Positions 34,493-45,647 of a stretch of DNA of 64,000 nucleotides are shown here, one piece after another. Positions within the stretch are counted from its first letter, which is position 1. Each line of letters opens with the position of its first letter. This stretch comes from Heligmosomoides polygyrus polygyrus (Eukaryota; Nematoda; Chromadorea; Rhabditida; Heligmosomidae): positions 65,754,643 through 65,818,642 of the forward strand of contig OX377202.1 in NCBI GenBank assembly GCA_947396885.1, given 5' to 3'. The translations under genes and the position numbers were made by a program. The notes beneath the pieces are model-generated. The model worked only from the letters and a program-made list of their open reading frames with translations, ran no database searches and was not told the DNA's origin.

Positions 34493-37400
34493 CCTAGCAG
34501 CACGTCGATTGTGTAGTGCTTTCGAGCAAAGAGGATCGCCAGTACGGCCATCACTGCCAGCATGTTCAACATGTATGACAGAGGCTGAAAAAGGTAAGTG
34601 GCTCTCGTGAGACTCAAGACACTCGTGAGGCCGGATTCGTCAACGACTTACAGCAATTTAACGGAGGAAATACACCCATATTTCACTATACCATAACAAA
34701 TAAATATCGGTTGTTGATAAACTGCGCTATCAGGAATTACGGCTGTATTTTCTCCGTTAAATTGCTGTAAGTCGTTGATGGATCTGGCTCCTGACTGCTG
34801 TTCAAGCTGTAGTCGCGCTTGCTTTCTGCTTTACTGCAAAGCTGCGGATAGAAATAAGGGATTGTAAATTCAAGAGGTGCCTGCAACAACAAACGCATAA
34901 AAACTTATCGCTATCGGCGACTTGAATTGCCAACCACAACGAAGGCGAAAATACCTTCAGCTTCTTTGGTGCGTAGTATTTGAAGGTGTAGAAGCAGGTG
35001 AAGATAGTAAGTGTATGGCCAGAGACGATCAGGTCGCCGCACAGCTCTCGAGGTCGCAATTGCTGAAGACATTGTCTTTTGCTTAAAAACTGGTCGGAAG
35101 TAAACAGGTTGCAGGAAAGTTACTCTCCACAACATACAGGTGGAAAACGCGCAGGAAATGCCGAAAGATTGCGTTGACGTTAGGACCAAGCAGTTGGAAT
35201 GCAAAAACACAACAACGCAGATGAACCGAACCCTTGACCCTCCCTCATGAAGCAACGTCACCATTCACTGCGCCCCGAGTCGCTTGTCTAAAGGGCGTCC
35301 AAGAGACCCTCAGCGCTTATGAGGCGCCGATTCCGTGGTAACTTCAAATGCCGCTTACACCTTGCGTTTAACTTCTTGGCAAAAAGAAACATATTCTTAT
35401 ACTAACTCAGGGGTGGGAATTCTTTCTTACGACACGGCTCTCCCCGTGCAGACATGCGCTTCAGTCTTTACGCCATTTAATTGATTAATTATTATCAGTA
35501 CATCTGTGAGGATGTGCCAGCATAGTGTTTGTAACAGGACATGAACATTACCAACAGGAAATCAAAAGCAAAAAACTCAAGGGTCAATTTAAATGCAACG
35601 AGTGCTTAGAGAAGAGAGGTACACCATCAATGAACCTGTGTGGCAAAGGGAGAGAGCTAGAAAAAGGCCATGTACACCAATCTGTGAAACTAATTTGCGC
35701 ATGCCGTGCTCGCCGCACTGCAGGAAAGAAGACAGTAATAAGTGCAACTTAGTGCCAGAAAAGATGATTGTCATAGGCTAGTATTAGGTTTCCGGAAAAT
35801 AACGCAGGTTTTGGACCTCAAACTTTGAAACGAGATATCTCAGCGCAATCGCAACCATATTAATAGAAGTAAGAACCTTTCGAGTGTACTCATCTTTACC
35901 AACGAGATACTGGCTTATTTATCCCTTTTGCCTAGAAGTCCGAAGTTCCGGAGCGGATGAATTCGTCGAAGGCAGTTTCCATATGGGCTCGGTTATTGAA
36001 GTATTTCTCGCTCAATAACTTATGCAGATGCTTGAAGAAGTGTTAGAGGTTAGCAAAAGGCCCTGTGAATATGGCAGTGTGGTACAGTTTCGTAGCCCAA
36101 CTCGTTCAACTTCTGCAGCGTCGGATGCGCAACTTGTGGTTGAGCGTTGCCGTGGAGAAGGACTTTTCTACTGACCACTGCCGGAATTTTCCGGGCTTTT
36201 CGTCGACCCCTTGGACGTACTTCCCTGCCGTCATTTTTTTTTGCCCGAATTCAAGAAATCGTTCTTGTTGCGAAGAAGCAGCGCCTCGACACTTCGAATC
36301 GACGATTTTTTTATGGTCGTTCAACTCGTGTGCCATCCATTCGTTTAACCTCTTCGTCTTCCCAATTTTCCGCGGATGTTCCCCTACACATGATTTGCTT
36401 ACGCAGAGTTCCTTCGCCAGTTCTCGAACACTCACACACGTGTATTTGCTTGCACCAAGGTCTTCAACTCGTTGCCATCAGTACCAGAGCGACGTCCGCG
36501 ACCTGCCTTATCCTCAAGATCGAGTTCACCTCGACGAAATGTTTGAAACCAGCGCATCATCGTGAATTCGTTAACACCTCCGTGGCCCCATACCTGGTTC
36601 ATGTTCCGAGTTGTTTCCGCTGCAGTACGACCGTGCTTGAACTCACTTTTCAAAGGTGATGTAAGTGTCGGGGTTCGAGATTTTCTGCACCCTAACATGT
36701 GGAATACATTATCGGTTTGTACATATTTGCAAGCTGGAGCGCGTGGAAGTGCAGTCGGAGGTGGTGTCAGCTGTCGCGTGTACCCGATTCCAGGTTCCTG
36801 GTTGGATTTTCCGCCCAGTCCAATGAAGCCTTCTATCCCGCAGGGTTCGGTGAATTGGTACTACTAGATCCATCAGAGAAGGCTGAAACAGTGAATTGTC
36901 CATCGGCTGGCCAGTGGCCACCTTAGATGTGCAGATCAAATACGCAAATTCAAGTTGCCTCGACGACATCCCGTAGAAATAGAATGAGTGGCGCATCCCA
37001 AAAGAGATTGAATAACTCCGTCTTTTAACTTTTCTCGTTTATTTGCATGCAAGCCAAGCCGTTGTTTTACGCTTATGACGCTCGCACAGCGCAGCTTCGT
37101 TTTTATGACCACATAGAAGCGAGCTGAATGAACTACGCTTTGAAAGTCGTGATAACGTCGGCGATGCTAACGACGGCAATATTGAATGAAAGCTGATTAT
37201 TAACCCATAAGGCGGTTAGGCTAATCAGAACAGTCTGGCAAGCACCAAGCAGAACACCAGAATGCAGAGCACGCACCTCAATTCCTGCGCTCCAGAACAT
37301 TCGCGCCACTCGCGCCGAGACCATGTACCACGAGCCGTTGCTTTTCGGCGCACAGTAGGTGTGCACCGACGGGACGGGCACCTGAAAAAAAAGCTCCTGG

Positions 37401-40400
37401 CACATCTTCTCATGATTAGACTGTCCTGGATGCAGTAGATGCACATCGAGAAGCTAAAGGCTGATTTTGGAGTTTCAACGCCAAGGATGTTGATAACTGA
37501 TGCTTTCCAAAGTGATCGTTGTCATTTCAAATGCTCGCTTTCGAGTCATATCAAATGCTCGCTTTTAGGCGTGCATTTTGTAGGTTGAGTTGACTGTGAT
37601 CTAGGAAGGTACGAGACAGTCTGCCGACTAAGAAAATTAGAAACCATTAGAGCAGCCCAAAGGTTTTTACATATTTAGTTGGTTGTTGACCAATGCTGAT
37701 TGGACAAGAATGGCATAGATACTCTCTTAAAGTAAAGGAACTCCAAGTTTTCTTGAAATAAACATTAAAAGGGATTGAATTGGTATTCAGATATGGCGAA
37801 TAAGTGTAATTAAATAAAGCGAAAAGGTGAAGGTCAAGATTTAGAACACTTTGCCCTTTATGACCATAATACATGCATATTTTCCTCACACCAAATAATT
37901 TCTCAGCTTTTCGCCTCTGGTCCACTTTAGTTCGCTGGCAAAAATAAGAGCAAGATGTAATGATACTTCTCGAGTGATTCGTTTGCGTAAGCGCTTGAAG
38001 TATTCTGTAAAGAACGCAGCGACGATTTGAGCTGCACCTCAATTTTGTAACGTGTTCAATTGTTACCGAAACCTTTAAAGAACAAAATAATTTCCATGTA
38101 ACATTTTTTCACGCCAAATCAGACACTTGGGCGGGTGAACCAAAAAATTTCAAAGGAACATATACTAAATTTTCCTTGAGCAAAAATTATTCTAATCGTC
38201 CTGAAGAGCCTCTTGTTCAAGGTGAAAAAACTTGTTTTGGTTTGAAATACTTTAAGGAGGAATTATCGCTGAAGGAATGTAAAGGTTCGTCTCGTGGCGA
38301 AACGAACGTTTTACATTGCTTTAGCGATAATTCCTCCTTTCGGTAGATGATGGTGAGCAAAGGTATCTTCGCAACCACGTTAACGAGTCTGGCGCTTATA
38401 CGACAGCACAGAAGCGCTCTTGACACGTTGTGAGAAAAGCGCTCAGTCCCATCACTTTGGAAAATATTGGACTGTCCATAATTGTAGCTGACTCATAGAC
38501 TTTTTAGCTTTCCTTATTTGCAAACTCCTAACCTGCGTTAGTACACCGCTGTCGGTCTCGGTTTAATATTGCTATGCTGTGCATTGGTAACTATTCCCTG
38601 GCTTGTCGGTATCAGTGTAATGCAAATCATCTCTTTGCAAATGATTGGGCCGTGCATGAATCCACGATCTTTCACTTCGCTGACTACAGCACAAAGGAAC
38701 GAGTTGTATTAGATTTGTTTTTTAAATAGAAGGGCAGGGAAGGAATAATATTAAAACAAAATGGCTTTGACTCTGCATCAATCTGCTTTGAATGAAACGA
38801 ATGGATTTCCACCCTCTGCAGGAAAAGCGCGTCTCGATAGCGGGAAGTAGAGCTGAGCGGAGAAGAAACGAGTGGAAGCTTGCCGACCAATAACCACGTC
38901 CTTTCACATCGCATCGCATATAATAATAAACCGCAACCCCTCACAGAAGTACACTCAAGCTATCCTCTTCGACTACAACCTCCCTGTCCCCGTCAGGTGT
39001 GCTTCTCAAGGTCTGCTTGCTTACACGTTTCCATAGCGTTCAGTCGCTGACCAATGAAGGAGTTATTGCCAGGCAGTCGGCGGGCAATTCTCCGCTTTCA
39101 TTAGCAACTTGACGCTGTTCTGTGATGCCAGACTGGATGACGAGCATGGTCTGCACCCCGTTTGAGATCTAATGACTCCCAGCTTGTCTGACGTCGCTAA
39201 AGTCGTCGCAAAAGGCATTACCTGGAATATCGTTATGCAGAGGGCACGGAAACAGTAGGATAGTGCAGCGCAGAAGAATACTCGTCGAGAAACCACCCAT
39301 CTGCAAAATACTGTTATAGTGTGTGATCAGGAACATTTTAGAAGACGATGGCTATTGAACAGAATAGGAAGTTTGTGTGATTTGGGACAATGGAGGCGAC
39401 TATAATTAAGATGCTCACTGCGACTTAACAGAAAGCTAAGGCCGCCGGGACTTCCGTAGCTAAGGGAAGTTTATTTGCTGGTCTTGGAGAGCTGGCACTG
39501 GAAATCGTGTATTTTCTTCGTGAAGGATCTCAAAAGGATGAAAGCGTTTAGAAAACATCTACTATACCAACACAAACAACCATTGATATAAGGAAAAAAG
39601 ATGTTCTTCAAGTTGACGAGGTTTGTTCTCGTGGATCTCATGGAATGACAACATAGCCATTGTTAGGAGTCCCTCACGAAGAAATTCTACACGCTCTCTA
39701 CAGGTCACCATAAATTTAAGTCATTTTCTGCTAGCCTCGAGTGGCTGTGAATGGGGTGGTAAGGTTCGAGTCTCGCAAGGCTGTAGAGTTCTGATCGCTC
39801 CAAAATCAAAATTGGTAATTGCAGTAGGTCAGCATAGAGTTAATCAACATGTGGGCGACGACGTCGAGGACAGACTGAAGCTACGGACAGAGAAGCTCGA
39901 ACTGCTGCTTGCAAGACCCTGCATGCGTTTTCGATTTGTGCCAAGCACCCTATGGCACCCCTGTCTGAAGGGAGAGTGCTTCTACTTAACCCATTGACGA
40001 CCGCGCGGAAAATCGTGTGTGTGCCGCGTGGGACCGCGTGCTAGGACCGCACGGACGCTGCAATCTCGTGAAAACACTAATTCACGATATTCCGAATGAA
40101 GCTCCCTCTCCAAAAGCTCCCTCTCATATTGGAGAAGGCCGGAACAGGTTTGAAGCAAAACTTAGAAGATGAATTTGCTCTTGTAAGAAGGCCTACGAAG
40201 AAAAAGGACGCACGTTTGCCGCGAATCGTGCAAATAAGGTGACTACATGTTGCAGCAGGTGTTTGACATATTTTTGTCTAGACTGTTTTCAAAATTTTCA
40301 CAAGAAATATGACTAGTTATTCTCTGCATGACTATTTTTACAAGATGTGAGTAGCTGTTTGTGAATAGTGCCGATCTTTGTGCAGCTTGAATAGTGTGTG

Positions 40401-42708
40401 GTGCTTATTATTTGACTTTATCAGTGCTTAGAAGTAAATAACTGCCGGGCCACAGCACAGTAGCATTGTTAGGATCCAAAATATCTAATGATTACTCGTA
40501 AACTACGGCAAAAGCGAGAAATAGGCCGTATCGAACAGTTTTATAACCGCGGGCCAAAATCGGCCCGCGTGGTCCCACGCGACAGAAAAACTGCGGGTCG
40601 AAAATGGCCCGCGTGGTCGTCAATGGGTTAACAAAGAAGCTCGGACCCTGCATCAGGTTTCCATTCTGATCGGATCGCCTGTGTCTTGATAACGGTCCAC
40701 TACCGACTCTTTGGTCCATCTCTCTCTACTGTAAGGTGAGAGCCTCGGTCTCCCTTTTGATTGCGTCATCGAAAAGGTTTCTTGAGTTTGGCAAGGTTGA
40801 CGCGACATCTGTCGCGGTGGCCACTGGATGACTTCCTTCTTTTCTTTCTGGCTATGGAGAGGGCGATATCGCAGAAGCATTTTCCAGTGAATATCGCGAG
40901 GAGTCGAGCCTCCACCCCTACAAATCTTCGATGCCGAGGTTGTCAGCGAGTCGTACTTGGCAACATTGCACATGGTTACAGGGGGCTTCGTTCCAGTTTC
41001 TTTATTCTATTCTGCTCCATCGCGTCCACTTTTCTAGGTGAAACAGTGTACTCAAGAAGGGTGGTGTGGCCCTTCAACGTGTTGGTAGTTCAGCGCCTCA
41101 TCTCTGGGCCGCGAAACTATAGTTGTGCTCTTCAAAAAATTTCGAATAACCGAAGTAGCTCGAGTAGAGACGATTTTCGAATATTCGAAAATCACGTTTT
41201 TTCGAACGTTCGAATATTGATATTCGATTTCGATCGTTCGAAAAAACTTTAAAATTATTCGAATGTTCGAATGTTCGAATATTCATTCGGGCAAAACTGC
41301 ACACAAAGCTCGCTCCACCTCTAAGCGAACGTTCGGCGCATAGCCAGATGATGTATATCACCTTCATAAAGTAAAGATGCTCGACTTTAATCAGCAGTGC
41401 AGGCTTGCTTCATCTCCATAATATACTCTAGCGGTTTCCGTTGAAGTCCCACAAACCACATTTGCTACCAGGAGCTGGATGTTGCAATTGGTTCCTAAAG
41501 ACGACGCTTTCTGAGATGTGCAACTGATTCGCGAAAACATCTCCTCCAATTCAATACTCCTTGAGGTGCTGCTTGCAAAACTCGCAGGTTTATTAACTTC
41601 GGCAATTTCCCACTTGAGTTAACAACATTTATCAAGGGCATCTGTACTTTATAGTTCTCTTAGATGATTGGATGATATTTCACAACTGATATAATAGTGC
41701 GGTTCAAGCAGCCGCATTCCTTGACAGGCGTATACGAGCAATCTTTAAAGATATCTGTGCGCCTGAGCGCCCTATTACCATGGAAACCCGGCTGAATGCA
41801 GGACTGGGTACAAAACTCGTGCAAGCACTGAGACTAAAATGATCGGAAAAAATCGATGGCGATTCGCTGCAAAATTTGAACTCTCTGAATCCGCTTTCAC
41901 ATACAATCGATACTCCCGTACGTATTCTGGTGGAAGTGCACCGAAGTAGAAGCCATCTATGTTCTCTAACAATGGCTGCAGAAGGCACCGTGAGAGTCCA
42001 GTTCACCAACAAGATTGGCGCCCCGCAAAATTATTTCGAATTCTTCCTTCAGTGGTTAGAAGTATGACAAGTACTCTCTTTGTGGACAGCACTTTTCAAG
42101 GAGTGGACTACGTCTAATACATCAACCTGTGTGGGGCTGATTCCTATATTGGAAAGCGTGCAGTGATTGGGTATGTCTAGCCGTCAGCCAAAGCCATTAC
42201 CTTTCAAAGCCTCCAAGACGAGGCTTGGTAAGAATGAATGGGTCAGAACAGAAAAAATAGCTGACGCGAAAAAATCTTCTGACCTGTGCTGATGAGTCAC
42301 CATGATAACAAGAGCGTTCACCACCAAAATAAGCATGATATACTCGGTGATTCTTATCGCACCCCTCACCTGAAAGACAGCTTTTTATATTCCATATAGC
42401 CGCGGCTGGAGGTTGAAAGACAATGAAAAGGACCTCGGGGAACCATGAGAAGAACAAATCGGGTAGCGGTGGTGCATCCCGAGGAACGCGTTCATGGATC
42501 CACGCCAGCGCCACTTCGTTCAACGTCCATCCGACGCCCTGAATAGGTGAATGTAGGCACGGAGTGATCGGGAGAAACGGCTGCGATAAGCCCGTGGCGG
42601 ACCGAAACAGACCACAAATGCCATGGCGAACAGCGTTGGCAGCCGCCGAACCACGTACGATTTCGTGATCGACGTCGGCAGGATCTCGCGGCGCTCCTTG
42701 TCGATCAT
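34493..42708 (-). CDS. SGMS-like: Sphingomyelin synthase family enzyme (7 exons, 3' end not found)
   Basis: Minus-strand exons: 42708-42613, 42538-42434, 42369-42284, 39300-39222, 37381-37277, 35062-34955, 34584-34493; phases join without a stop (671 nt, 223 aa plus 2 nt). The product has the family landmarks: AWIHERVPRDAPPLPDLFFSWFPE, THQHRWVVSRR, FQVPVPSVHTYC, LCGDLIVSGHT (His 173) and FARKHYTIDV (His 216, Asp 220), the catalytic His-His-Asp set. Hydrophobic segments lie near 23-46, 76-92, 103-120, 175-187 and 197-212. The family moves phosphocholine (or phosphoethanolamine) from a phospholipid to ceramide in Golgi or plasma membrane. The ATG follows ATTCAG directly, so 42708 may be a trans-spliced start or an internal exon. 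The C-terminal last exon below 34493 was not found. Confidence 0.85.
34630..34791. mobile_element. Hairpin MITE, GGGGC-GATTC end family (copy 3)
   Basis: The arms begin GGCCGGATTCGTCAACGAC and end GTCGTTGATGGATCTGGCTCC. CTTACAGCAATTTAACGGAG pairs exactly with its inverse on the right, and the pairing continues as AAATACA / TGTATTT. The loop is AT-rich, about 60 bp. It lies in the intron between the last two identified sphingomyelin synthase exons. Confidence 0.8.
35130..35480 (+). repeat. Dispersed repeat R1, copy 1
   Basis: It shares blocks (GCAGTTGGAATGCAAAAAC, AGGGGTGGGAATTCT, GTGCAGACATGCGCTTCAG) with 50450-50735 (same strand) and 49490-49790 (opposite strand). It lies in the intron upstream of the SGHT exon of the sphingomyelin synthase gene. 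Family unknown. Confidence 0.6.
35784..36695 (-). mobile_element. Mariner element 5, internally deleted
   Basis: TTAGGTTTCCGGAAAATAAC at 35784 (TA before it) and a degraded inverse ATTTTCTGCACCCTAA ending at 36695 mark the ends. The minus strand encodes the HTH half (TAAETTRNMNQVWGHG-type block near 36610, VRELAKELCVSKS near 36420, IGKTKRLNEW) and a C-terminal tail (HLHKLLSEKYFNN, FDEFIRSGTSDF near 35930-36030). Most of the catalytic core between is lost, giving about 0.9 kb. It is in an intron of the sphingomyelin synthase gene. Confidence 0.75.
36735..37015 (+). repeat. Diverged SINE copy
   Basis: It starts GAGCGCGTGGAAGTGCAGTCG and follows the whole SINE plan (CTGTCGCGTGTACCCGATTC, GGTTCCTGGTTGGATTT, GTGAATTGGTACTACTAG, CGACGACATCCCGTAGAAAT) to GATTGAATAACTCCGTC. 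It directly abuts mariner 5. It is about 75-80% similar to the young copy by eye. Confidence 0.75.
38253..38341. repeat. Near-perfect hairpin, ~36-bp arms
   Basis: AAGGAGGAATTATCGCTGAAG followed by GAATGTAAA..GTTCGT pairs with ACGAAC.TTTTACATTGC and TTAGCGATAATTCCTCCTT, leaving a loop near CTCGTGGC. It lies in the 37382-39221 intron of the sphingomyelin synthase gene. No known TIR motif; possibly a MITE. Confidence 0.7.
39990..40627. mobile_element. piggyBac-like MITE, 638 bp, TTAA duplication
   Basis: The ends CCCATTGACGACCGCGCGG (left) and CCGCGTGGTCGTCAATGGG (right) are inverted over about 19 bp with one mismatch, and TTAA flanks both (39986-39989, 40628-40631). A subterminal pair (GCGTGGGACCGCG against CGCGTGGTCCCACGCG) adds to the symmetry. 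TTAA targeting is the hallmark of piggyBac-type transposases. No long ORF, so it must move in trans. It lies upstream of exon 4 (39222-39300) within a sphingomyelin synthase intron. Confidence 0.85.
41130..41300. repeat. TTCGAA-rich degenerate palindromic array
   Basis: Many copies of TTCGAATATTCGAA, CGAAAA and TTCGAATGTTCGAA at irregular spacing. The unit is self-complementary, so the region can fold in many registers. A second array of the same type is at 58880-59115. It lies in a sphingomyelin synthase intron. Confidence 0.75.
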
Positions 42709-42711
42709 CTG

Positions 42712-45280
42712 AATGGCGAAATGAATTCGGCAAAGAGCGAGCTCATCCGATGCGGGCTGGAGAGCTTAACAATGATGAACGGCAATTTGAGTTTAAGAGA
42801 GGTCAGAACAAGAGAGTAATTGCCCCGAGGAAGGAATGTCGTTGTTAGCACAAATTGATGTGCACTACTGTCACTCAAAGGTGTAACGAGATCAGCGACG
42901 TGTTTAGAGCTGCTTGGCTACTACTGTACTTTCACGGGCTCATTGCGGATGGGACACCCGTTGAGCGACATCTGCACTGCATAGCCAAGCAGTGAGGAAG
43001 AAACAAATGAAAGTGCTTCCAAAGAGTAAGCACATGCCGAATGACGGCATGCTTGAGTGGTGACAACTGATAACGGACCCGTGAGACAGCAGAAGTGCAG
43101 CCTTTTCGAGCCCATAAATACGGGGGTTGATGAGAACGGAAATTTGATGAGGAAATGAAATGGGCAGTGCTCTCAAGGGCGATGAAAGGTTGAGACTTTA
43201 GGACATATCAACTAGGAAGGGAATGGAAGCAGAACGGGCTCGAGAGCTCGACAAGCATCGTTCTCGCACTATCACTGCTGGGCAGGCGCCCGCCCACTTC
43301 TGATGCCGGTATCAGAAGTGCTCACAGTGAGTTAGGTAGCAACAGTTTTATTATTTTTTTATTCACAGCGTGTTGGTAGCCTCACAGATAATAAAAAACA
43401 TTATAACAGCAACGCATACGTTAATAACGCAAAGTTAACATGGATAATTAACATAACTGAAGAAGAATGGCACCTCAGCGAGACTGGAAGAAGTTGGCGA
43501 TTATTCAGAGTTGTTGTCGATCACACTTCACACTAGAGCTCTTTACCGTATTATTGCTCATTGTAATCTCTTATGTTCTACAGGCAAGCTGCTATGGACG
43601 AAATTCAAGATTGGATTCACTCTAGGGTTTTGATAGGAGCTGATGCAAAGTAGAGTAATGAAGCAATAGCCCACAATTATTGTTAACCATTGCTTCATTA
43701 CTCGACATGCCCTTACATGACTACCGGTATGACTTCAGAACTTCAGTTCTACAAGCTAACAGCGCAAGCGTTATTGTCGCGCTTCAGATTCTTTTTTTTT
43801 CAAAAAAAAAAAACAGAATGGCGATTGTCTGATGTCTTTACCGATAAATGGTTCTCTTCACTTTTACTTCGTAATAATAAGGGACTCCTTTGGGGGATTT
43901 GGGAGAACTACCTAGCAGCATGTGCGTTTTGAAAGGCAACACTTTAGCTTTAGCCGTTGGATTCAGAGTAATGCTTACAATCTCTTGAAAAACAAAGGAT
44001 CATAGGCGGCGTTACAATGAAACCGGTTCAGCGAACTTTGGCCATCGAGATAATACAGTCCTATTGTTATCCCTCCCTCAGTCTGCATCAAGGGATTAAC
44101 ACACGTTACATCTTCCCAACGTGAAAAGCAGCTTCTCGCTCGCTTCTCTCTGCTTCTCGCTTTCTCCCCTTCATTCCAGCGACTGGAAAAATAACTTAGA
44201 GCATGACTCTGTCATCCAACGTCAGATTTCAGAGCAAGTTGCAGCCGTTTAGGAAAACAGAATTAGCTGATTATCCCTTCATCACGACCCAGACGTCTCG
44301 TAGTCTGCTCCACTACAAAGCCTTGTATTAATCGCTTTCACAACAATGTGCAGGAGTGTGTCCGATCAGGAAGATTCGATTTCGACAAAACTATCACAGG
44401 TGGAGTGCAAGCTGTTTCAAATGCGGTTAAAACTAATCTAGTGGAACCACGGTGGTGGTCATTCGCTATCGCAAAATTTGTGGACCACGTGGGACAATAG
44501 AAAAAAATGGTGTCGATTGCTTATAAATGGGTATGACATGGATGCAGTGGTGAGACCTTAAAAGTTGTACAATTGGCCTTCTTTCTCCTAATGTCAAACA
44601 AATTTGTTGTCAGCCACCGACATGATGCATCTCCAAGCAGGGCTGGGACACAAATTATTTGTATCGCATTAGTGCATGCTTTCATAATTTCAAAACTCCC
44701 GACGTTTATACATCTTGCTCTATATAAAGCAGAATGACAGACCTTTTATAACATAGTAGTTAACCGGTGAGGGAGCTCCTGCAGACTTCAAAACGGGTTC
44801 ATTCAAATAGTTGCTATAGCCCTATTCATGTTGGTCATGCATGTTTGTCCCATTTCGCACACTCCGAAATCCTATACTACCGGTGAGATGCAGGCTTGCA
44901 ATACGCTTTTGTGTCTCTCAGAACTAGAGAAAGCAAACAGGACTTCGAAAGCTGTATCCAAACCACTTCAAGTGATAAGCGTAGGTTCATGAACTACTTG
45001 AAGGAGGTTTTTAGAAAGGCTTCCTTCAGTGGGTTCTCGGATTCCTCCCTGTTCATTTTGAACTTCTCAAATCTCTGTGAACACCAGTTTTCCTTCGTTT
45101 TTCCCATTATTTCTTTCGCTTTTCTTATTTAAAAAAAAAAAACATGCAGTCTGGGCGAAATACCGCAGTCACTGTTATAGAAGCACTCATCCGGCTGAGC
45201 ACTTGCCGCAAAGTGGTAGAAAAGCACAAGAAGATTGCATTGATTGTAAAACGTAGTCACGGCTAACAGTAACTTTGCAA
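42712..45280. other. Region upstream of the sphingomyelin synthase gene
   Basis: No exon is supported. Any extra 5' exons of the sphingomyelin synthase gene, which has an N-terminal extension in many relatives, would lie here, but I could not fit one. A hairpin (GAGTAATGAAGCAAT at 43653 against ATTGCTTCATTACTC at 43692) and an oligo-A run near 43800 are the only visible structures. Confidence 0.4.
43652..43708. repeat. Short hairpin with 16-bp arms
   Basis: AGAGTAATGAAGCAAT and its inverse ATTGCTTCATTACTC are separated by about 24 bases that include TTATTGTTAAC. No target duplication is seen. Confidence 0.5.
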
Positions 45281-45289
45281 TTCCCCATT

Positions 45290-45645
45290 ATTCTGGTAGC
45301 ATTAAATAGAAGTTGAACGAAGATATAAAAATTAACTTTATAAAATTAGGGTACCCTTTTAATTGTTGATGCTTGTTCGGAGTGGATACCAGCTTTGTTA
45401 AAGTCCATGTGCAACGTATCAAGCCAGCGTTGCCTAGGCCGCCCTTTAGGCCGTTTTCCGAGCACATCTTGAGATTAAGACCAATGGCACTGCCCTCGTG
45501 CGAGTGACACATTTCAAGGACCTTGGATCTGCAATTGCGTCTGATTGTAGTCTGACGTTCGAGGTAAACTCGCGCGTTAGCGCAGCGTGGTCCAAATCGC
45601 GTTCAACGACAGGCGTTCTGCACGACAGGAAGGTGCCATCATCAC
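45290..45645 (-). pseudogene. 5'-truncated, inverted fragment of the 45-49 kb non-LTR family
   Basis: 45485-45290 on the minus strand is the 3' end of the element (reading as GRPRQRW.DTLH-type in displaced frame, with GNAGLIRCTW). 45487-45645 is an RT segment on the plus strand (VTHFKDLGSAIASD, VNSRVSAAWSKS). In the element's own direction this is an inverted upstream piece followed by a sense 3' end, the layout left by twin priming. Confidence 0.65.
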
Positions 45646-45647
45646 TT

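Noticed and set aside
42197..42733. Single 178-codon minus-strand frame
   Set aside because: It reads through two introns of the sphingomyelin synthase gene. Only parts (42538-42434) are in the true frame.
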